Shown in pieces: positions 25,406-35,900 of a stretch of 64,000 nucleotides of DNA. The notes below the pieces were generated by a model, which did not search any database, was not told where the DNA came from, and saw only the letters and a program-made list of their open reading frames with translations. This DNA comes from Bacteriovoracaceae bacterium. Lineage in GTDB: Bacteria > Bdellovibrionota > Bacteriovoracia > Bacteriovoracales > Bacteriovoracaceae. The position numbers were made by a program, and so were the translations under genes. Numbering within the stretch: the first letter of the stretch is position 1; every line of letters begins with the position of its first letter. The stretch spans positions 1 to 64,000 of the forward strand of contig JAEUWD010000029.1 of assembly GCA_016786485.1 (NCBI GenBank), read 5' to 3'.

Positions 25406-26833
25406 ATGACTGATGAAGTTTATTTACATTCACTCCCAGCGGTACCGCTAGAAGAGATTATAAAAGAAGAATATCGTAATTATCAGATCTATACGCTGAT
25501 GGATCGTGCGATCCCATATTTGGCCGATGGTCTTAAGCCAAGTCAAAGACGGATTCTTTATACTTTGTGGCGCAATCAGAGTCGCGGCTTAATTAAAGTA
25601 AGTTCGTTAACCGGTTTAGTTTTAACCTTGCACCCACACGGACCAGCATCTGTTGAGTCTTCTGTGGTGAATTTGGCGCAAGACTATTCCTTTACTAATA
25701 ACTATCCACTAATTGATAAGAAAGGTTATTTCGGCGAGCGAATGGAAACAACGCCAGCTGCCGCCCGATATATTGAATGTAAATTAGGAAAAGTCGCAGA
25801 GTTGATTCTTTTTGATGATATGAACCAAGTGGCGATGGTGCCGAACTATGATGAAAAGGTCATGGAGCCGGTGCACTTGTTACCAAAACTTCCGATCATG
25901 TTACTCAATGGCTCAGAAGGGATTGGAACGGGATTTTCTTCAGTTATTCCAAGCTTTAATCATAAAGATATTATCAATTCGATGATTCAGTTTATTGAAA
26001 CAGGCAAACCGAAGCGTATGAAACCGTGGTACCGCTATTATGATAACTCGCTGATTTCAATTGAATCACAAAAAATTACTTTTAATCCGAAACTCGAACA
26101 AAAGGGTGACGATTTCTTCATTACTGAACTTCCTCGTGGTTATGATGCTCAAAAAATCTATCGCTTCTTAAATAAATTAGTGGATAACGATTATATTAAA
26201 GATTACATCGACTCTTCAGTTGATAATCACATCAACATCGAGTTGGTTTTCAAACGCGGTAAACAAACCACTTTTGAAGAACTCCAACAAAAGATTTCGA
26301 TTAAGAGTTCACTCACTCCAAACTACACCTTGATATCAGAGCGCGGGGTGAAAATTCTCGATAACGCCGAAGAAATTATTGCACTTTTCACACAGCAAAG
26401 AATTAATGTTGTTCAACGTCGTTATGATTTATTAATCGAAGATTATACTGAACGCTTAAAGAAAAATAATGAGATCATTCGTTTCATAAAAGAAAAGCAT
26501 TATGCTGAGGCTGAGAAGAAACAAAATCGTAAGGCCTTCGTGGAATATTTAGAAAAAGAAAAATTCAAATACGCTGAATACTTAGCTGATATGGCAATTT
26601 ATCGTATGACCAAAGAAGAAGTTGAAAAACGTCAGCTTCTTATCAAAGAAGAAACAAAGCTTCTAGCAGAATACAAAAAGATTGCAGCTTCTCCAGCGAT
26701 GATCCGTCAGAAACTTATCGAAGAATTAAAAGAAGTTGATGAGAAGCTGGACGCCATTATGAAGACTAAAGAAAATGAAAAAGCTGAAGTCTTTGCGAAG
26801 TCTCAAGGCGCTAAGACCAAGAAGAAAAAATAA
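25406..26833 (+). CDS. Type IIA DNA topoisomerase, DNA-cleavage subunit (GyrA/ParC-type, T4 gp52/eukaryote-like)
   Basis: The 475-residue DNA cleavage and reunion subunit. The catalytic tyrosine is Tyr122 in AAARYIECKL, preceded by its arginine. The chain ends after a long coiled coil and basic tail (AKTKKKK) and lacks the beta-pinwheel C-terminal domain of GyrA and ParC, so it should relax or decatenate rather than introduce negative supercoils. The sequence around the active site (VNLAQDY...NNYPLIDKKGYFGER and MLLNGSEGIGTGFS) has the NLAQ/NN/GxFGxR pattern of eukaryotic and T-even phage enzymes rather than the MAQ/DGQGNFGS pattern of gyrase. Its stop abuts that of the convergent metalloprotease gene (TAATTA, 26831-26836). 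Confidence 0.85.
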   Translation: MTDEVYLHSLPAVPLEEIIKEEYRNYQIYTLMDRAIPYLADGLKPSQRRILYTLWRNQSRGLIKVSSLTGLVLTLHPHGPASVESSVVNLAQDYSFTNNYPLIDKKGYFGERMETTPAAARYIECKLGKVAELILFDDMNQVAMVPNYDEKVMEPVHLLPKLPIMLLNGSEGIGTGFSSVIPSFNHKDIINSMIQFIETGKPKRMKPWYRYYDNSLISIESQKITFNPKLEQKGDDFFITELPRGYDAQKIYRFLNKLVDNDYIKDYIDSSVDNHINIELVFKRGKQTTFEELQQKISIKSSLTPNYTLISERGVKILDNAEEIIALFTQQRINVVQRRYDLLIEDYTERLKKNNEIIRFIKEKHYAEAEKKQNRKAFVEYLEKEKFKYAEYLADMAIYRMTKEEVEKRQLLIKEETKLLAEYKKIAASPAMIRQKLIEELKEVDEKLDAIMKTKENEKAEVFAKSQGAKTKKKK

Positions 26834-27628
26834 TTAGTGCTGATGAACGACTTTTCCATCGACGCGATGAAAGCATTTGCCGTCGGGATATAACTCAATA
26901 TGAATGGTAACTGGAACAACAGGACCGTCTTGCTGTGGAATGGACGATTGTAGTGCATTTGAAAAAGTCAAGGCGCTTGAGCTACTCGAGAGTGAGTAGA
27001 GATTATCAAGATTATCAGCATCATGAGCATAAGGTGCGGTGTAAATCGTGCTGCGAGTGACGGAAGGATACATGACCGTATCAATAAACGGATCATTAAC
27101 GTGATAGAGACCAATGAAATGACCCATTTCATGGAGTACCACTGTTCCCAGATCATATGTTCCTGGCGCAAAATCACTCGAGAAATCATAAGAATCATTA
27201 TTTAAAATAATATCCGCGTGAAAGATTTCGACAAACTCATTAGGAGTACCAATTTGCTTTCGGTAACCGTAGATCTGAGTGATCGCAAGCGCATTTGCTG
27301 GAAGTTCGTCGTACCAAGAAGGTGAGAGATAGACACCCATTTCATTATCAAGGTAGCTGCTAAGATTTTGAAATGAATTGGTCGAAGCCTGACCGCTCGG
27401 GAAATCAAAGAAATCAATTTGGCCTTGAATACTGTCACTCCAACTATCGCCAGCATCGATAATAGAATTGCGATCAGCAGTATTGAAATTGGGTGCGAGT
27501 TTCATGGTGACAGGAAAAACGATAGGATTCCACCGTGAAGGGGCCGAAAGATTCGGTGAAAAAGTTGAAGTCTCTTGCGCTGGTACACAAGCCGTTAAAA
27601 ATAAAATGGTTAAGATTAAGAAGCGCAA
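26834..27628 (-). CDS. Matrixin-like zinc metalloprotease lipoprotein
   Basis: A 264-residue metzincin. The N-terminus is a lipoprotein signal with lipobox LTAC (Cys14), so the enzyme should be lipid-anchored in the outer or inner membrane facing outward. The zinc site is VVLHEMGHFIGLYH, with His166, Glu167, His170 and His176, and the Met-turn is at MYPS (Met186). No pro-peptide cysteine switch is evident. Residues after about 210 form a Ser-rich linker and short tail ending VVHQH. Matrixin-like enzymes cut extracellular proteins; a role in attacking neighbouring cells or processing surface proteins is inference. Confidence 0.8.
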   Translation of the reverse strand: MRFLILTILFLTACVPAQETSTFSPNLSAPSRWNPIVFPVTMKLAPNFNTADRNSIIDAGDSWSDSIQGQIDFFDFPSGQASTNSFQNLSSYLDNEMGVYLSPSWYDELPANALAITQIYGYRKQIGTPNEFVEIFHADIILNNDSYDFSSDFAPGTYDLGTVVLHEMGHFIGLYHVNDPFIDTVMYPSVTRSTIYTAPYAHDADNLDNLYSLSSSSSALTFSNALQSSIPQQDGPVVPVTIHIELYPDGKCFHRVDGKVVHQH

Positions 27629-27759
27629 AGTTCACCTCGAGAACTTATCGGTAAAATTTGCCGGCAGGTTAAAAAAAAGAAAAAAATGGACTTCTTTGCT
27701 CGGATATAAAAAGACTAACTGACTCAGAAAATCATTTATGGCATAATTAATTATAGAAC

Positions 27760-28752
27760 ATGACAAAAATTATTGGCGTACTCTTTATTTTGTTTATAAC
27801 GGAACTGCGAGCAGAGAGTGTGGTCGTCGGCTTTCAATCCGACTTAGAAAGACTGAGTCTAAAGCAGTTATTGGTCGAGCGTGAAGTGGTAAGTCAATTT
27901 AAAGGCTGTCCGGCCGAAAGTCTCATCAAACGCACCAGTCCTTGGAGTTGTGATAAGTTCGTAGAAAAAGTCACCTGTAAGGTCATGCTAAGCTGTAGCG
28001 ATCCCAATCAATTTTTAACAGCTGATAAATATCAAAGTGATCTGACTAGCAAGATTGATACTTTAGTTGCGAATGAAAAAATCTTCGATATTAAATTTAC
28101 CGCGACCTTATTGGCCGGTGAAAAATTTCAATCTTTTGATATTTTGTTAAATCACACTCCGGGCAAAAAGGATCAATTAACTAGTAAAAACATGAATGAA
28201 GAAGAAATGGATGTTTTTCTAGAAACCGACAAAGAATATTTTGAACAGCTCAAAAAACAAAAAGAAGCGCAAACGACCCTGGATGAAAAGGTGGTCGAGG
28301 TTAAAAAGGTTATTGAAACAAAAAAGAAAATGGCCAATTGGAATGAATGGAGTTTTTCTTTAATCAATGCTTATGACAGTACAGACCGCTCGGTTCGTTC
28401 GATTGATGCGGCTTGGACACCGTTTTGGCGTCCAACCGAAAAATGGGAATTAGGTTTTAACTTAGGTGGTCACTTCTTAAAAACCTCGCGTGATATCGCA
28501 ACGGCAACAGAAACTTTTGTGGCGCTGGAATATTTTCCTTACCTAGCGAGAATTTTTGGGAAAACGTACGTGGCAGTGGGGTATGGGAAGCAGCAGTGGT
28601 TTAGCAATGAAACAGAAAGCTTCAATCTAATGGCCCTTACGATTGGTTATGAAATCGATTCATTCTTAAAACGAATTTTTCTACAATACAATACCATCGA
28701 CAGCGAAAGTGATGTTAAGCAGATTAAAGTCGGTACAACTTTTTCTTTTTAA
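27760..28752 (+). CDS. Outer-membrane beta-barrel-like protein (330 aa)
   Basis: A signal peptide (residues 1-18, ending LRA) is followed by a soluble N-terminal domain with four cysteines (residues about 50-90), an acidic coiled-coil linker (about 145-190, EEEMDVFLE...VIETKKK), and a C-terminal part of alternating hydrophobic and polar residues with many aromatics. The last residues GTTFSF end in phenylalanine, the typical outer-membrane barrel terminus. Function is unknown; a porin-like or anchor role is possible. It lies divergent from the matrixin gene. Its stop shares TTAA (28749-28752) with the convergent gene. Confidence 0.6.
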   Translation: MTKIIGVLFILFITELRAESVVVGFQSDLERLSLKQLLVEREVVSQFKGCPAESLIKRTSPWSCDKFVEKVTCKVMLSCSDPNQFLTADKYQSDLTSKIDTLVANEKIFDIKFTATLLAGEKFQSFDILLNHTPGKKDQLTSKNMNEEEMDVFLETDKEYFEQLKKQKEAQTTLDEKVVEVKKVIETKKKMANWNEWSFSLINAYDSTDRSVRSIDAAWTPFWRPTEKWELGFNLGGHFLKTSRDIATATETFVALEYFPYLARIFGKTYVAVGYGKQQWFSNETESFNLMALTIGYEIDSFLKRIFLQYNTIDSESDVKQIKVGTTFSF

Positions 28753-29327
28753 TGACTCTTCGTTTTATTCGCATCTTTGGTGGCCGGAATGTCGTAGTCT
28801 TTGCCAACGTCAGATGAACGCATATAATCCACCATCTCAACAATTGTTTCAGGTTCTGGTGGCATGGCCGATTTAATTTTATTTAAATAATTAAAGTCTT
28901 TAACTGTTTTAATCAAATCAAGATCTTTCATACAAAAAACTTCAACGGTATCTTTTTCTTTTTCGTAGTGCTTTATATCGACAAAGGTGGTGGTGTTAAG
29001 TTTGACTTCTTTATTGAGTGTTTCGAGGTAGCCCATTTTAGTGTGATTACGGAGATAGAAATTAAGCGAAACAATCACATTCCCTTTAGAGTCCACACTT
29101 TTTATAATTCCTTCGCCTGCACGCCAATATTCGACTTGTGGCCACACTTTTTTCTTATCAACATGCCCAGCTCGTTCAGACATTTTGAAAGGTTTTTCCA
29201 TACTGATGTAAATATCGGCGGGATAACCACTTTTTCCATCAATATAAAAATCGAAGTGGCAAAAGACTCGATCTTCTGCAAAGACATTTGTGGCAAAAAG
29301 AAAAAAGAATAAATAACTAATTTTCAT
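28749..29327 (-). CDS. Exported protein of unknown function (192 aa), third gene of the IPT operon
   Basis: The ATG at 29327 was chosen because AGGAGAGG lies just before it and a signal peptide follows (MKISYLFFFLF to VFAED); the longer frame from 29405 runs inside the neighbouring gene. The mature part (about 175 residues) is beta-rich with two cysteines (VFCHFDF, VFCMKDL) and a helical, charged tail ending in the MRSSDVGKDY region. No family recognised. It overlaps the previous gene by 11 bases, so all three genes of this operon are translationally linked, suggesting a common surface structure or assembly step. Confidence 0.6.
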   Translation of the reverse strand: MKISYLFFFLFATNVFAEDRVFCHFDFYIDGKSGYPADIYISMEKPFKMSERAGHVDKKKVWPQVEYWRAGEGIIKSVDSKGNVIVSLNFYLRNHTKMGYLETLNKEVKLNTTTFVDIKHYEKEKDTVEVFCMKDLDLIKTVKDFNYLNKIKSAMPPEPETIVEMVDYMRSSDVGKDYDIPATKDANKTKSH

Positions 29328-29964
29328 GGCCCTCTCCTGGCTGAACTTCAAAAGTTGGTTTCCCGGTATTATCAAAAGTAATTTTACTTGCGTTCGGTGG
29401 AACATCAGTTGAAATAAGTGTTAGACGATCTTGTCTTTTAGCTTCAGGCAAAGTGCTATTGGCCAAACGTGAGAACGAAAATAGCGTTTGTTGCTGCTTA
29501 TTTAAAACTAAAATTTTGTCATTTTGATATTCAAGATCAGTAGCATCAATTAAATATTCAGATTTAATTATTCGCCTTGGAGCAACGTTGCCCATAATTT
29601 GCGCGTTATAAATAGCAATTTCTCCCCTTGATGCATCGAGAATCGCGACTTCGACAAAAATCGGATCAATTGCAAGTGATGTACATGAACCGACTTGTGC
29701 TTCAGAACCAGCGGAGTAGCGAACTGACATCGTTGGATTATCTTCCAAAATAAAAATTCCATCTGCAGCGATGGCCTTCATTTCACCAAGGGCACTGTAT
29801 TTTTGGCAATTAGTAGGCGCTAAATTACGGTAGAGATTTAAACATTCCGTTGAAATTTTGTCGTGCCCTTGAGCATTTCCATAACGTTCAATCTCAGCGT
29901 CACATGTTGTTTTATTAAAACTAAATCCAGTTGAGATGAGAATATTTAAAATAAGCAACATCAT
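29317..29964 (-). CDS. Exported protein of unknown function (215 aa), second gene of the IPT operon
   Basis: The first 15 or so residues are a short hydrophobic signal (MMLLILNILISTGF). The mature part begins with three to four cysteines in the first 60 residues (TTCDAE, TECLNLY, TNCQKY), then strand-rich repeats such as EVAILDASRGEIAIYN and DKILVLNKQQQTLFSFSRL that look like propeller or beta-strand blades. It overlaps the stop of the giant IPT gene by ATGA (29961-29964), so it is translated with it and may be its partner or chaperone. No function recognised. Confidence 0.55.
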   Translation of the reverse strand: MMLLILNILISTGFSFNKTTCDAEIERYGNAQGHDKISTECLNLYRNLAPTNCQKYSALGEMKAIAADGIFILEDNPTMSVRYSAGSEAQVGSCTSLAIDPIFVEVAILDASRGEIAIYNAQIMGNVAPRRIIKSEYLIDATDLEYQNDKILVLNKQQQTLFSFSRLANSTLPEAKRQDRLTLISTDVPPNASKITFDNTGKPTFEVQPGEGHEN

Positions 29965-32900
29965 GGTGTGGCCCCCTGGACATCGTTATCACTCGTGCCG
30001 CCAGTCACGGCTTCCGCTCTTAGTGTAGCACTAAATGGGCTGGCAGGAGCAAGGAAAGCGCCGAGGAAAATAATAGTTACGGTACAACTCGACATACTTG
30101 GAAGTTCATTACCAGCTCCCGAGCAATTATCGGTATTTATAAACCAAGCCGCAGGTTCAGCACCCGTTAAATAAACGCTAATGGTAGAAGTCGTCGCATC
30201 GCCAATATTTCTGAGTGTATAAGTATGTGAAACGTTGGCCGCCGTTGTTCCGTAGTTATCTGGATTTGGTGGATTCGGACTCGCACCACCAACTTGCCAC
30301 TCGAGAATCGCCATTGAAATATATTGGTAGCCATTAGTTAGTGTTCCAGGTTGAGTGTCCGGATTTGTTACCACCACATTTTTATTTCCAGCAGTGTTTA
30401 CACCACTCGTACAAGTGATCGAAGTTGGAGGTGTTTCTGCTGTGACAGAACATGCTGAACCGCCAATAGAAACCGTTGCACCTGCTACAAAATCAGTTCC
30501 AGTGATCGTCACTGAAGTTCCACCAGCTAAAGTTCCGCTGACTGGTAAAATGCTACTCACACTTGGAGGAGCAGCGTAAGTATAAAGGCCAACACCCGTT
30601 CCATTTTGAGTATCAGCATTAGTCACCATAATATTCACGGCACCAGCTGCATGCGCCGGCGTAATACAAGTGATAGTTGTTGCATTCACCACCACGATAC
30701 CAGTACAAGCAGAACCACCAACATCTACACTTGCTCCAGCCGCAAAATTTGTTCCGGTAATTGTCACCGATGTGCCGCCGGCAGTGTTTCCACCAACAGG
30801 TGCAACCGCGGTTATGGTCGGAGCGCCTTGATAAGTGATAAGGCTTGTTCCTGTTCCGGTTTGAGTATCAGTATTTGTCACAATGATATCGTAAGTTCCT
30901 GCTGGATTGGCCGGAGCTGTACAAGTGATAGTTGTCGCATTTACGACTGTCACACCACTACAAACCGAACCATTAATATCAGCGCTCGCACCCGTCACAA
31001 ATCCTGTTCCTGTGATAGTAATCAGACCACCACCACCAAGAGCTTGTGTGCTTGGAGCAACCGCCAAGACGGTAGGAGCTGGTCGATACGTATAGGCCGC
31101 AACTGAAGTCGCACTTTGCCCGTCACTATTTGAAACAACTAAATCATAAGCACCAGCTAGATTGGCCGGTGTTGTACATGTGATTTGAGTTGGTGAAACA
31201 ATGGTGATGCCTGCGCAAGGGAAAGCGCCGATACTAACCGTTGCACCTGCTAAATATCCTGTTCCTGTGATGGTTACAAATGTTCCACCAGCAAGTACAC
31301 CACCATTTGGTGCTATTGAAGTAATGGTCGGAGCGACTTGATAAGTATAAAGACCAACACCTGTTCCAAATTGTGCATCAGCATTTGTCACAACCACGTT
31401 AACCGCACCAGCGGCGTGAGCTGCGGTAGTACATGTGATCGATGTCGCGCTCACAACAGTGACACCAGTACAAGCTGAGCCACCGAAATCAACCGTTGCA
31501 CCGGTAATAAAATTGGTTCCGGTGATTGTTACCGCCGTTCCACCAGCGAGTGCGCCAGCACTTGGTGCAACACTCGTCACTGTTGGAGCTGGTTGGTAGG
31601 TGATAAGATTGACACCTGTACCAGACTGACCATCAACATTGGTGACGACAATATTATATGTACCTGCTGCACGAGCTGGAGTTGTGCAATCAAGTTGAGT
31701 CGCTGAAATCACGTTAGGTGCAGTACATGCAACACCGTTAATCGTTGCTGTGGCACCAGCGACAAAGCCCGTACCTGTAATTGAAACAGTTAAACCACCT
31801 GCAAGTGGTGAAGAAGCCGGTGTTACTGAAGTCACTGTTGGAGACGGTTGATAAACATATGCCGCTACTAAATTTCCACTTTGTGTATCAGTATTTGTGA
31901 CGACAGCTGTGACAGCACCAGCTACGTGAGCACCACTGGTACAAGTGATAGAAGTTGGGCTTAAAACGGTGACACCCGTACACGCGACACCACCAAGTGT
32001 GACGGTTGCGCCAGCAACAAAGTCAGTACCAGTCACTGTGATGGCCGTTCCACCAGCAAGTGCACCAGCGGTGGGTGTAACGTTCGTAACTGTCGGAGCA
32101 TTTTGATATGTATAAGCAGTAACGAGTGAACCTGTTTGAGTATCAACGTTAGTCACAGCAACGGTAACCGCGCCAGCGGCATGTGCAGCTGTCGTGCAAG
32201 TCATTTGAGTTGGTGAAACAACGGTGATGCCACCACAAGCTGACCCACCAAAATCAACCGTGGCCCCAGCGAAGAAATTGGTACCAGTAATTGTTACTGC
32301 GGTACCACCAGCGAGTGCGCCACCATTTGGTGAAACACTGGTAACTGTCGGAGCAGGATTATAAGTATGCCCAGCCACTTCTGTATCCGTTTGTCCGTCA
32401 GGATTAGTGACGACGACATTACTCGCGCCAGAACCCGCAGGAAGAGTACAAGTTAATTGAATCGCGGAAATAAAAATTACGCCGGTACAAGCTGCGCCAC
32501 CAACTGTAACCGTTGCGCCAGAAACAAAATCTGTTCCATCAATGGTCAGTGTTCCACCACCGGCCAGCGGGCCTACTAGAGGAGAGGTCGCCGTTATGAC
32601 TGGTGGAAGAGCGTAAGTATAAGCAGCCGCTAAATTTCCGTTTTGTGTATCAGTGTTTGTGACAGTAATAGCAACGGCACCAGCAGCGTGAGCGGCGGTG
32701 GTACATGTGATTGAAGTCGCGCTGACCACAGTCACACCGGTACAACCCGCGCCACCAAAATCAACCGTGGCACCAGTTAGAAAACCAGTACCAGTAATAG
32801 TCACAGCTGTGCCACCAGCGGTATTTCCGCCAACTGGCAGAACACTCGTCACAGTCGGAGCAGCGACATAATTATAACCACTAGCAAGCACACCTAATTG

Positions 32901-35900
32901 TCCGTCAGTGTTTGTCACAACAATATTTTTAAAACCTGCAGTATGCGCAGGAGTCGTACAAGTAATTTGGGTTGGAGAAACGACGGTGATACCAGTACAA
33001 GCGTTGCCAGTGAAGGCCACAGTCGCGCCTGCAATAAATCCTGTTCCTGTTACCGTCACAGCTTGAGCGCCGGCGAGTGGACCAATATTAGGTGAAACAC
33101 TCGTGACGGTTGGCGCCGCTTGATAAGTATAAAGACCTACACCAGTTCCATTTTGTGTATCAGTATTTGTCACAATCGCATTCACTAAACCCGCAGCGTG
33201 AGCGACGCTAGTACATGTAATAGATGTGGCGCTAACGACAGTGACACCAGTGCAAGCCACACCACCAAGGGTGACGGTAGCACCGGCCACAAACCCAGTA
33301 CCGGTAATGGTGATCGCAGTTCCACCTGCAAGTGCTCCTGCGACTGGAGCAACCAATGTAACAGTTGGAGCATTTCGATAAGTGTAAGCCGTAGCTAAAT
33401 TTCCAGTTTGTGTATCAGTATTTGTGACGGTAACGGTAACTGCACCAGCAGCATGAGCGGCAGTGGTACAAGTGATTTGCGTAGAAGAAACCACGGTGAT
33501 TCCGGCACAAGCAGATCCACCAAAATCAACTGTTGCTCCTGCTAAAAATCCTGTTCCAGTAATGGTCACTGCTGTACCACCAGCAAGTAAGCCACCGTTT
33601 GGTGCAACACTCGTAACAGTTGGAGCGGCTTGATAAGTATAAACACCAACACCAGTGCCAGCTTGTGTATCAACATTCGTGACGTTTACATTAATAAGAC
33701 CAGCGGCGTGTGCACCTGTCGTACAAGTAATCGTGGTCGGGCCAACGACAGTAATACCAGTACAAGCGGCCCCAGCAAAACTAACTGTGGCGCCAGCAAT
33801 AAATCCTGTACCGGTAATGGTCACCGCTGTACCACCAGCGAGTGCTCCAGCATTTGGCGCAACTGATGTAACGGTCGGAGCAGCTTGATATGTGAAAAGA
33901 CCAACGCCAGTTCCATTTTGCGTATCAGTATTCGTTACAATGATATCGACGTTGGCCGCAGCGTGCGCACCTGTCGTACAAGTGATCGAAGTTGCGCTCA
34001 CAACGGTGAGACCAGTACAAGTCACACCACCGACTGTTGCTGTTGCACCAGTCAGGAAACCTGTCCCCGTAATGGTGATTGCGGTACCACCAGCAAGCGC
34101 GCCTGCGACTGGTAAAACGGAAGTGACGGTCGGAGCTGCTTGATAAGTATAGAGAGCAACCCCAGTTCCAACTTGTGTATCAGGGTTTGTCACATTCACA
34201 TCATAAGTTCCCGCAGCTGAAGCACCAGTGGTACAGGTAATGGAAGTCGCGCTGACAACGGTCACACCAGTACAAGCCGAACCATTGATATCAACAGTTG
34301 CGCCAGCGACAAAGGCCGTACCAGTAATGGTCACGGCGGTACCACCCGCCAGCGCACCGGCCGTCGGTGCAATGGATGTTACGCTTGGAGCATCTAAATA
34401 GGTATAGCTATTAGGAAGTGTCGAAGCTTGTGTATCAGCATTGGTTACGGTTACATCTACGAGACCTGCGGTATTTGCATCTGTCACGCAATCAATTTGA
34501 GTTGAAGAGACAACATTAATCGCGGTACACGTTGCTCCACCGATCACAACATCAGCACCTGGGAAAAAATCTGTTCCGGTAATAGTGACAGCAGTACCAC
34601 CAGCAGAATCACCCGTCACAGGTAAAATGCTTGTTACTACTGGAGCTGCTAAATAAAAATATCCCAGTGCTTGCACATCAAATTGTGCATCTGGGTTTGT
34701 GACAGTTAACGTGACACCTGCAGCAGCATGAGCAGTCGTTGTACAATTAATAGTGGTTGAAGTGTTGCCTGTCACAGTACAAGGTGACCCACCGAGATCA
34801 ACCGTGACTCCACTTAAGAAATCGACACCGGTAATAACAATATTTTCTCCACCGGCAGTTGGCCCTAAGTTCGGTAAGACCGAAGCAATAACAGGTGAAG
34901 GATTGTAGCTATAAAGAAGTAATCCCGTTCCTGTTTGTGTATCAGGATTTGTGACCACGATATTCGTTAACCCAGAAGCATGTGCTCCTGTCGTACAATC
35001 AATTTGAGTTGGAGAAACAGTGGTTGGTGCCGTACATGCCACACCACCGACAGTCACAGTGGCACCCACTTGAAAATAATTTCCGGTAATAGAAATCGCT
35101 GTTCCGCCGACAGTAGGTCCACCGACAGGAAGAACACTCGCGACAGTCGGGGCCGCTTGATAAGTATAAAGACCAACACCCGTTCCTGTTTGTGTATCAA
35201 TATTTGTCACCACCACGTTGACGAGGCCATCAGCGTGCGCGGCCGTCGTACAAGTAATAGTGGTTGGACCAACGACCGTTACACTCGTACAAGCCGATCC
35301 ACCAAAACTAACAGTTGCTCCCGCATAAAAATTCGTTCCTGTTAGAGTCACTGCGGTTCCTCCTAGAGCAAACCCTGCAGCAGGTGCGACTAACGTTACG
35401 GTTGGAGCATCTAAATATGTAAAGCCACCAGCTTGTGTTGCAAATTGTGCATCAACGTTAGTAACGGTGACAGCGACAATTCCTGCAGCGTGAGCAGCAG
35501 TGGTACAGGTGATAGAAGTAGAAGAAACAACAGTGACAGCAGTACAAGCTGAACCGCCGAAATCAACCGTTGCCCCGGTATAAAAATTTGTTCCGGCGAT
35601 GGTGACATTCGTGCCACCAGCACTGCTACCAACGTTGGCGGTTACACTTGTTATAGTCGGCGTGTTTAAGTAAGTGTAGCCATTGGTTAGCGTTCCGGTT
35701 TGTGTGTCGGTGTTTGTTACCACCACATTTTTTGCACCTGCCGTGTGCACCGGAGTGTCGCAATCAATTTGAGTGGGTGAGACAACGTTGATCGCACTAC
35801 AGAGGTTTCCACCAACCGTAACGCTTGCTCCGGCCAAAAAACCAGTACCGGTAATGCTAATAGGCGTGTTGCCAGTTATAGGTCCAAAGGCCGGTGCGAC

